Assembly: GCA_017561715.1 (NCBI GenBank)
Contig: JAFZBN010000015.1
Coordinates: 372,001-436,000, forward strand
Direction of reading: 5' to 3'
DNA length: 64,000 bases
DNA from: Clostridiales bacterium
GTDB taxonomy: Bacteria > Bacillota > Clostridia > Saccharofermentanales > Saccharofermentanaceae
Positions 58,258 through 64,000 of the stretch are shown here, one piece after another. How positions within the stretch are numbered: the first letter of the stretch is position 1; every line of letters starts with the position of its first letter. The notes beneath the pieces are model-generated. The model had not been told where the DNA came from. It ran no database searches and saw only the letters and a program-made list of their open reading frames with translations. A program made the position numbers and the translations under genes.

Positions 58258-58926
58258 TCACTTCTTCTTTTTTGAATCGATCTTATCTCGGATCCTTCCC
58301 ATCGCTTCGATGTGCATGATCCAGTGGCGCGAAAACGGCATCTTCACAAGTCCCTTGAGATCCTTGTCGCACCAGTAATCGATCAGCCAGACAGCGCTCT
58401 CATCGGTGCTTACACACTTCGTTTTCGCGATCCTCTTCTTATCGTCGTCCGTGAACTTTCTCTTTAAGTCCTTGTACGACAACTTGCGCAATAGTTCATT
58501 CGAAGATTCCATGACCGCGCGGCAGTAATCCAAGACCGCCTGCACATCGAGTTTTTTCGAAAACTCCGCGATCGCATCACCGTGAAGTTCATTACCGGTC
58601 GTGATGATCGGGCTTTTTGTCTTCTTCAGCCAGCCGCCCGAAAACAGTACCTGCTCATCGTTTTGGATCAGGGTATGCGCCACGATATCCTCGATGCGGA
58701 AAGTATGCCACATGGAGTAGATCAAGGTCTTACTGTGGTACCCGTCCGCATTGGCAAACGGCATCTGATAAAAGGCCTCCTCGGGATAGTTATCCACGAT
58801 AGAAGCAACCTCTTCAAACAAGCTGTTTCGAAGCTCGAAAAGCACCTCGATACCTTCCGAGAAAGTTGCTTCTTTCCCGATCAAAGTCTGCATCTTTTTG
58901 TTCAGTTCTGACCATTCCTTATTCAT
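58258..58926 (-). CDS. DinB-superfamily-like helical protein
   Basis: The 222-residue helical protein has histidines placed as in DinB/YfiT four-helix metal proteins: MWHTFRIEDIVAHTLI in one helix and SRHWIMHIEAMGRI in the last. Such proteins are often thiol transferases or damage-inducible proteins of unknown activity. GGAG lies before the ATG, which overlaps the previous stop by 8 nt. Family call is tentative. Confidence 0.55.
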   Translation of the reverse strand: MNKEWSELNKKMQTLIGKEATFSEGIEVLFELRNSLFEEVASIVDNYPEEAFYQMPFANADGYHSKTLIYSMWHTFRIEDIVAHTLIQNDEQVLFSGGWLKKTKSPIITTGNELHGDAIAEFSKKLDVQAVLDYCRAVMESSNELLRKLSYKDLKRKFTDDDKKRIAKTKCVSTDESAVWLIDYWCDKDLKGLVKMPFSRHWIMHIEAMGRIRDKIDSKKKK

Positions 58927-59416
58927 GCTGTTTCTCCTTTGCTGCCAACGCTTCTTTTCTGTGCATAAGATGAATCCCGATGTGTCCGATTGAAAGGATG
59001 ACCGAAGCCACCATCAGGAAGATGTTTTTCCCATAGATTCCGAGTGTAAAGAACCCGAGACACGGAAGCGATGCGCCGGCCACCGGAAAGAACAGAAAAC
59101 TCGAGTACATATCCGCCATTGTCTTTTCGCTTCGAAAGTATCTGATCCAGTAAAGTTCATAGAGCACCATGAAGAGAAATGACACCAAAAGCCACAGACA
59201 CCATAGCGAATCCGTCCGGATATTAAAGTCCGAAAAGACCAGGCAAAGCGCGCTCGTCAGGACCTCACCTGCTCGTTCAAACATAAGCAGGACCTTATTC
59301 TCATTGCCCACATATTTGTCGTAATCCTTCGGCTGATTCTTCGCCCAGAAGATATTCGGGATGAAGAGCATCAGCAGATAGATCACACCTACATATGAAA
59401 AACCAAAATGTCCCAT
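58919..59416 (-). CDS. Membrane protein of unknown function
   Basis: The 165-residue protein has five TM segments (about 7-25, 50-64, 70-92, 104-127, 129-150) and a conserved-looking IPNIFWAKNQPKDYDKYV stretch after the first. It is coupled by overlap to the DinB-like gene. It resembles small clostridial membrane proteins without assigned role. Confidence 0.6.
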   Translation of the reverse strand: MGHFGFSYVGVIYLLMLFIPNIFWAKNQPKDYDKYVGNENKVLLMFERAGEVLTSALCLVFSDFNIRTDSLWCLWLLVSFLFMVLYELYWIRYFRSEKTMADMYSSFLFFPVAGASLPCLGFFTLGIYGKNIFLMVASVILSIGHIGIHLMHRKEALAAKEKQHE

Positions 59417-59452
59417 GGCTTTATCTTACTCCAATTCCTTCGATCTATCACC

Positions 59453-60355
59453 TCAGAACAGATCCAGCATACTGTCCAGATAGATCTCTTCTCGTACTTT
59501 CAGCTGATATTCCGGCTTCGTCATATAGTACAGTAAAAACTCCAGAACGACCGCGCTACCGAGGCTTCTTCCTTCGATCTTAAAGTGCGAAAAGCACTTG
59601 GGCAGATACACATTCTGAATGTCTTCAATCCCGATGAAACCGGGGTTCTTCTTCGCTTCTGAGAATCGGTATCCCAGAGCCGCGTTCGGTGATACACAAA
59701 CGTGATCTTCGCATTCTTCCCCGAGACTTTTCCTGCTGACATTTTCGTAGCAGTTCTTTCTGTCATAACAGTCGAACCAGCAGCATTCGTTGCAGAGAAA
59801 TTCCACTTTTTTCTTCTTCTCCGAAGAAAGAGCATTCAGTTTCTCAAGGTCCTTATTCAGTCGGAAATCCGGTACCACGAAACGGTAATCCGGGCGATCC
59901 AGTTCTTCCAGAAACTGATCAAATTCCGTGATCACTTTCGTCGTTGAAGAAACAAAGTAAAATGAGGGATACTTCGACTTGATGTGATTCAAAAGCAGAT
60001 CCGAATACACGATGATGCCGTTCTCAACATCACCATTCTTCTCGAACAGCGCGCAGAGATCGTTGCATTTCTTATCGGACAGATGTTCCTCCGTAAGCAA
60101 GGAATTGCTGAACGTCAATCGCGAACAGATGCCGTATTCTTTCATGAGAGAAGCCACGTCCTGCGGATCCGCATCTCCGAATCCGACACGTCCCCCGCCC
60201 CAGATACAGTCGCCCGGCGCGCCGTAGATCGAGCCGATCTCGCACCAGTCGTAAAAGTACTCCCTATGCTCACGAAACAGAGGCAGGAAGACCTTATAGA
60301 GTTCATAGAACTCGAACAGTCCGGGAAGATGGTAGAATGCCTTATTCTCTCCCAT
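59453..60355 (-). CDS. U32-peptidase-like protein with cysteine cluster
   Basis: The 300-residue protein seems related to the U32/UbiU-UbiV group by its closing motif FLCNECCWFDCYDRKNCYEN, a four-cysteine set that could hold an iron-sulfur cluster, after a TIM-barrel-like first part (CSRLTFSNSLL, IVYSDLLLNHIK). The ATG at 60355 is preferred over one three codons earlier, which touches its ribosome site. It is coupled to the methyltransferase gene just upstream. No activity can be given. Confidence 0.5.
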   Translation of the reverse strand: MGENKAFYHLPGLFEFYELYKVFLPLFREHREYFYDWCEIGSIYGAPGDCIWGGGRVGFGDADPQDVASLMKEYGICSRLTFSNSLLTEEHLSDKKCNDLCALFEKNGDVENGIIVYSDLLLNHIKSKYPSFYFVSSTTKVITEFDQFLEELDRPDYRFVVPDFRLNKDLEKLNALSSEKKKKVEFLCNECCWFDCYDRKNCYENVSRKSLGEECEDHVCVSPNAALGYRFSEAKKNPGFIGIEDIQNVYLPKCFSHFKIEGRSLGSAVVLEFLLYYMTKPEYQLKVREEIYLDSMLDLF

Positions 60356-60360
60356 GACAG

Positions 60361-61044
60361 TCATCCTTTCCTGTATTCGCCAAAGAAGAAAAGCGGAATA
60401 TCTTCTTTCTTCGATACACCGTCGTACGCTTTCGGTTCTTCTGTGTGCACAAGCAAAAGCCCGGCGTCAGAGCAAGCATTGAGATAGAACGACAATGGTC
60501 TGTGGTAATGGGTTGTCTCGCCCCAGAAACGGTTCTTCGTTACACTCGGTGTGATATATGAAGTAACGAGTTTCCCGGATGGATCACCTTCCACCCAATC
60601 GCCGGTAAAGAACGCGGGATGCACGATAGACCAGTAGAAGATTCCGCCCTTTTTCAGAACTCTTGCAACTTCAGAGAGGACATCCTCAACATTCTCGATA
60701 TCCATCAGGACCTGATTGCAGAACACAATATCGAAGGATCCGTCATCGAAAGGAAGCTTCTTCGAGATATCCACGACTTCAAAAGAACTTTCCGGATATT
60801 TTTCCTTTGCCAGATCGATCATGGACTTCGCCCCGTCCACACCTGTCGAGCTGCCGCCGATGCTTCGGAAATAGTCCGTATAGGATCCGTAACCGCAGCC
60901 GAGATCGAGGACCTTCTCACCAGAAAGCTCACAAAAACGACTCTTCACGACCGCCTTATTCGCGTCCGCGAAAGATGATTTCTCCTGCTCTACCGCATAG
61001 GTTTCCGCCGCCTGATTCCACTGATCGATCACTTTATCACTCAT
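60361..61044 (-). CDS. Class I SAM-dependent methyltransferase
   Basis: The 227-residue methyltransferase of UbiE/Methyltransf_11 type has VLDLGCGYGSYTDYF (motif I), STGVDGAKSMIDLA, LPFDDGSFDIVFCNQVLMDI (motif IV) and EVARVLKKGGIFYWS. It is translationally coupled on both sides by ATGA overlaps. The acceptor is unknown. Confidence 0.88.
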   Translation of the reverse strand: MSDKVIDQWNQAAETYAVEQEKSSFADANKAVVKSRFCELSGEKVLDLGCGYGSYTDYFRSIGGSSTGVDGAKSMIDLAKEKYPESSFEVVDISKKLPFDDGSFDIVFCNQVLMDIENVEDVLSEVARVLKKGGIFYWSIVHPAFFTGDWVEGDPSGKLVTSYITPSVTKNRFWGETTHYHRPLSFYLNACSDAGLLLVHTEEPKAYDGVSKKEDIPLFFFGEYRKG

Positions 61045-61484
61045 GGTCTTTGGTCCTCACTTTTACGTTCTTTGAGAAGCTTAATGCCCAGGATAAATAC
61101 AAATGTACCCAGTAGAATAAAGAATCCCCATATAAGATTCCAGAACGAAGACTTCGTATCGAACATCTTATCCAGAAGATCCTTCCAAAACGATAGATCC
61201 GTTGCGATCGCAAAAAGATCGAAAAGAAGATACGCGCCGCCACAGAGATAGATCCATCTCCACCAGTAATTGTTCTTTCTTTCGCGGATGAAGGTGATGA
61301 TACCGAGGATACAAAGAAGCGCGAGAATGCCCATCAGAATGAAATAGAAGGCACCCTTGTCCTCCATGATCCCCATCCAGAAGGACGCGTAAGATTCACG
61401 CGCGACCAGTGCCCATATACGATGCATATGGAATATCCCGAAGAATATGAAAAACCATGGTTCCCACGCATAGATCTTTTTCAT
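61041..61484 (-). CDS. Small membrane protein
   Basis: The 147-residue protein is rich in Trp and Phe with four TM segments (about 8-27, 46-66, 75-93, 113-136) and a basic C-terminus (LLKERKSEDQRP). GGGTGA lies before the ATG. Its stop overlaps the methyltransferase start. Function unknown. Confidence 0.6.
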   Translation of the reverse strand: MKKIYAWEPWFFIFFGIFHMHRIWALVARESYASFWMGIMEDKGAFYFILMGILALLCILGIITFIRERKNNYWWRWIYLCGGAYLLFDLFAIATDLSFWKDLLDKMFDTKSSFWNLIWGFFILLGTFVFILGIKLLKERKSEDQRP

Positions 61485-61493
61485 GGAATCACC

Positions 61494-61871
61494 CTATTTC
61501 GCCTGCTTCAAAATGTCTTCGTAAGACACCGCTCTGATCACCTGAAAGTTCTTCTCGATCTCTTTGGTCCAAAGATCGATCTCTCCTTCGATTTCAGACA
61601 CTTCCGGTAATATGAATCCCCAGATCTTGCAACCGGTCTTCTTCAGTTCAGGAAGGAAATAGGAAAATCCCCATTCTACGTCTTCTTTGACGTCTTCGAA
61701 TCCGTTTCTCGCATCTACGATGAAGATGCTGTCTCTATTTGCGCGTAGCATCTCAAGAGAAGCCTTTACCGGATTTCTGTAATCATCGAAATGCGCCTCC
61801 TTTTTCCATACATGAAGCACTACATTATCCTTTTCGATATACTCACTTTTTGCAAAGTCACTTTCAAACAT
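61494..61871 (-). CDS. Small soluble protein of unknown function
   Basis: The 125-residue protein has an alpha/beta pattern (DNVVLHVWKKEAHFDDY, SIFIVDARNGFEDV, GCKIWGFILPEVSE) that resembles single-domain STAS-like folds, by pattern only. GAGG lies about 9 nt before the ATG. It lies 19 bp after the TfoX-N gene and 9 bp before the next, in the same operon. Confidence 0.5.
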   Translation of the reverse strand: MFESDFAKSEYIEKDNVVLHVWKKEAHFDDYRNPVKASLEMLRANRDSIFIVDARNGFEDVKEDVEWGFSYFLPELKKTGCKIWGFILPEVSEIEGEIDLWTKEIEKNFQVIRAVSYEDILKQAK

Positions 61872-61890
61872 TGAAAAAAACCTCGATTCC

Positions 61891-62208
61891 TCACTTTTTC
61901 TTCGGCTTCGGTGCAGGAAGCTCGGGATACATGCTATCCAGAAGTTCTACCAAAAACTCTCTGTTTTCGACGTTATCGACAAGAAGCATCTCTTTTGCTC
62001 CCTCATAGGGAAGCTCCAGATCTGCCTGCGGCATCAGTTCACGCGCCGCGTTTACGTTCTTTACGAGGAAACGGTCGTCATAGATACCTCCGACGACCTT
62101 GCCGTGATAGTAGATGATGAATTCACCCATCATGGCTCGATACGAAATATCATCCAAAACGGAAAGCTGTTCTAAAACAAAATCCAGATACTCTTTACTT
62201 GATGCCAT
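61891..62208 (-). CDS. TfoX N-terminal domain protein
   Basis: The 105-residue protein has the TfoX_N pattern: FVLEQLSVLDDISYRAMMGEF, IIYYHGKVVGGIYDDRFLVK and LPYEGAKEMLLVD. In gamma-proteobacteria TfoX/Sxy controls competence, but isolated N-terminal domains are common in Bacillota with no proven link. AAGGAG lies before the ATG. It is the first gene of a long minus-strand operon with a good promoter 34 bp upstream. Confidence 0.85.
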   Translation of the reverse strand: MASSKEYLDFVLEQLSVLDDISYRAMMGEFIIYYHGKVVGGIYDDRFLVKNVNAARELMPQADLELPYEGAKEMLLVDNVENREFLVELLDSMYPELPAPKPKKK

Positions 62209-62241
62209 TATCCCAGTCTCCTTATGTCATCACATGGGAAC

Positions 62242-62270
62242 ATTATACTAAAGAAGCCCGTAAAGAACAA
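62242..62270 (-). promoter_or_regulatory. Promoter of the 62208-59453 operon
   Basis: On the minus strand TTGTTC (62270-62265), a 17-bp spacer and TATAAT (62247-62242) lie 34 bp before the TfoX-N start. Confidence 0.65.
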
Positions 62271-62406
62271 AAAACCGGCGCTGTAAGAGGTCATTTCCTC
62301 TTAATCAGTTACAAACCCGAAAACTACTTTTATTCCGCTATTTGTAACACTGTTATACGAAATATAAGGCGCAAAAACCCCTCTTCTTCCCCATCAAAAT
62401 CGTCGA

Positions 62407-63111
62407 TTATTGCTTCATGGAATCGGAAAAAGCACGGAAGATCTTTTTGCTGTTCAGATTGACCTTATAGGAGAACTCAGGATGCCATTGCAGTGCCCAT
62501 ACGAATTTCTTCGAAGGCAGATAAACCGCTTCGACAATACCGTCGTCCGCCTCGGCCATGACAACAAACTCCGGCGCGACATCCTTCACTGCCTGGTGAT
62601 GGTAACTGTTAACGGAGATGCGTTCGGATCCCAAAAGCTCATACAGCGGGCTGTCCTTTCGGATGCTCACTTCATGGACGGGAACGTCATAAGGAGGCGT
62701 CTGATGATGCTCGACAGAAGACGGATGCTGTGTCGGAAGATCCTGATATAAGGTTCCGCCCAGGATCGCGTTAAGAAACTGAATACCTCTGCAAATGCCC
62801 AAAACAGGCTTATCCTGGCGCATGGCTTCTTCAAAGACCATTCTTTCCATCTCATCTCTTTCGAAAAGACAGACGCTCTTTCCTTCCAATGGCTCTTCGC
62901 CGTAAATGCTTGGAGTGACATCATGTCCTCCGGGCAGAAGGATGCCATCGCACATACTAACAAGACGGGCGATCTCTTCTTTATCCTGCGTCATCGGGAA
63001 AATGATCGAGGACGCGCCTGCTTCTTTAAGGCCGTCCAGATATGCGGGCAGCATCCAGATGCTTTCCTTTTCATCGTCCCATAACGGGATCACACCTACC
63101 AGTGGTTTCAT
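62407..63111 (-). CDS. Gamma-glutamyl-gamma-aminobutyrate hydrolase-like class I amidotransferase
   Basis: The 234-residue peptidase C26 family protein of the PuuD type has GILLPGGHDVTPSIYGE, the nucleophile in GICRGIQFLNAILGG, VNSYHHQAVKD and the triad histidine in ALQWHPEF. It hydrolyses gamma-glutamyl bonds of small molecules; the substrate is unproven. The start overlaps the tautomerase stop as ATGA. Confidence 0.9.
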   Translation of the reverse strand: MKPLVGVIPLWDDEKESIWMLPAYLDGLKEAGASSIIFPMTQDKEEIARLVSMCDGILLPGGHDVTPSIYGEEPLEGKSVCLFERDEMERMVFEEAMRQDKPVLGICRGIQFLNAILGGTLYQDLPTQHPSSVEHHQTPPYDVPVHEVSIRKDSPLYELLGSERISVNSYHHQAVKDVAPEFVVMAEADDGIVEAVYLPSKKFVWALQWHPEFSYKVNLNSKKIFRAFSDSMKQ

Positions 63112-63464
63112 TTCTGTCTGCCTCCCATGCCCCAGTTCTCAAGCGCAGGCTCATGGATGACGATGAAAACATCCGTCGGCTCGATCTTCAGATTCTCCAC
63201 AAGTGAAGCCGTCAGACGCTCGATCAGGTCCTTCTTCTGCTCCTTCGTTCTTCCCGGGAACAGCGTGATCTCAATGATCATGAACCCGTCGGTCTTACCC
63301 GGAGCCGTCTCGAAATCTTCCTTTTCGATCTCCACGATCCTCTGGAAACGATCCCAGTCTTCGATCCCGAGCGTCTCCACCAAACTCTCGTGGATACAGT
63401 TAAGTAAAGTCTTCTTATATTCGGGACTCTTTCCCTTGATGATATCTACTCTTACAAGCGGCAT
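63108..63464 (-). CDS. Tautomerase-family protein
   Basis: The 118-residue member of the 4-oxalocrotonate tautomerase superfamily, long form, has Pro as residue 2 (MPLVRVDIIKGKS), which becomes the N-terminal catalytic base. A second beta-alpha unit with PTDVFIVIHEPALENWGMGG matches YodA/YusQ-like members. AAAGGAG lies 6 nt before the ATG. It is coupled to the amidotransferase-like gene. Confidence 0.9.
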   Translation of the reverse strand: MPLVRVDIIKGKSPEYKKTLLNCIHESLVETLGIEDWDRFQRIVEIEKEDFETAPGKTDGFMIIEITLFPGRTKEQKKDLIERLTASLVENLKIEPTDVFIVIHEPALENWGMGGRQK

Positions 63465-63475
63465 AGGTTTCTCCT

Positions 63476-64000
63476 TTATTCATTCACTACAAACAGTTTA
63501 TCTAAATCTTCCAGGTACGAAAACCACTTATCCGGATACTTCCAGGAATAAAAGACCGGGACGCGCCCGTGTTCATACTTCTCTTTGTTATTGAGCAGCA
63601 TCTGATTGACTTCCTCTTCGCACCCTTCCTCATAGTCCCCGTACGATTCAACCACCATCTTGACCCTTCGGATCCCGCCATCGAAAGCCTCGAAGCGGAT
63701 CATCGCAAAAACGATCGGAGCAAATTCCATGTCCTCCGTAAAGACTTCTTCCACATATCCCATCGAGACATCCCATTTCTTCACGCGATAATAGCTTCGA
63801 AAGAGGATATAGAGAATGAATAAAGCTGGGATCGAATACATGACGGCAACGGCCAGAAATACTTTTCTGACGACACCCGGAAGGATAAATGCCAAGGTCC
63901 AGCAAAGAACGGGGATCAAAACACATACCAAGAGGATCGGAATATCCTTCTTCCGATAGCGCCGTAAGACCTTCTCTCTGTACTTGTCATCATTTTGCAT
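63476..64000 (-). CDS. Membrane protein of unknown function, at window edge
   Basis: The frame starts with ATG exactly at the window edge, so the true start cannot be confirmed. In 174 residues it has two TM segments (about 20-42 and 47-70) and a polar C-terminal domain with FYSWKYPDKWFSYLEDLD. It stops 11 bp before the tautomerase start, so the two are co-transcribed. Confidence 0.55.
   Translation of the reverse strand: MQNDDKYREKVLRRYRKKDIPILLVCVLIPVLCWTLAFILPGVVRKVFLAVAVMYSIPALFILYILFRSYYRVKKWDVSMGYVEEVFTEDMEFAPIVFAMIRFEAFDGGIRRVKMVVESYGDYEEGCEEEVNQMLLNNKEKYEHGRVPVFYSWKYPDKWFSYLEDLDKLFVVNE

Overview
The window looks like chromosomal DNA of a mid-GC Gram-positive anaerobe of the class Clostridia (Bacillota). 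The evidence is rubrerythrin, CsoR-type copper sensing, SbcCD, lipoproteins with short KKK-rich cores after the lipobox, Shine-Dalgarno sites close to AGGAGG, and a putative wall-polymer locus of teichoic-acid type. I cannot fix genus or species from sequence alone. No phage, insertion sequence, CRISPR array or rRNA is visible, and the one tRNA is tRNA-Val(GAC).

Layout. 0-8 kb: hydrolase tail, small membrane proteins, rubrerythrin, a GH13 amylase with an FMN split-barrel partner, a HAD phosphatase, and a nuclease-like gene beside the first periodic palindrome array. 8-15 kb: GDSL esterase and membrane-anchored EEP protein, AlkD-type repair protein, queuosine pair (transporter and queF), lipoprotein, tRNA-Val. 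15-26 kb: metal and biotin block, with csoR-copA (copA carries a nested copZ), alanine dehydrogenase, birA and bioY, and a heavy-metal operon of a free HMA protein plus a P-type ATPase without HMA. 26-36 kb: PHP phosphatase, barnase-barstar pair, ABC exporter, PfkB kinase, a secreted transglutaminase-like protein with a 37-residue downstream peptide, and tandem lipoproteins. 36-41 kb: sbcDC. 41-49 kb: a duplicated two-gene module, each copy a CDP-glycerol glycerophosphotransferase-like protein followed by a fusion of a YidC/Oxa1 domain with a sulfatase/LTA-synthase-like domain. 49-53 kb: TetR plus a rifampicin-phosphotransferase-like protein and the third array. 53-64 kb: lipoproteins, then long minus-strand operons of small enzymes (methyltransferases, GNAT, U32-like, TfoX-N, amidotransferase-like, tautomerase).

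Three signals are not explained by genes. (1) Three intergenic arrays at 7868-8172, 18470-18774 and 52366-52670 are each exactly 305 bp and each hold exactly six units of 53 bp. Each unit is a GATAAGATC / GATCTTATC inverted pair 31 bp apart with variable filler. They flank unrelated operons, and array B ends 5 bp from the -35 box of the csoR-copA promoter. (2) An 8-mer AAAAGCAC (fuller form CGAAAAGCACY) occurs about 49 times on the two strands by hand count, where about two are expected. That is roughly one per 1.3 kb in both orientations, the density of a DNA uptake sequence or a Chi-like motif. (3) A different palindrome array (3 x 62 bp) lies between the HMA gene and its ATPase.

Functional links inferred from context: copper efflux is controlled by CsoR through an operator inside the promoter spacer; birA-bioY is probably self-regulated through a BirA-type operator; the heavy-metal operon carries an ArsR/SmtB-type operator; the tetR operon has a perfect palindrome operator. 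All calls come from reading the sequence without database searches.
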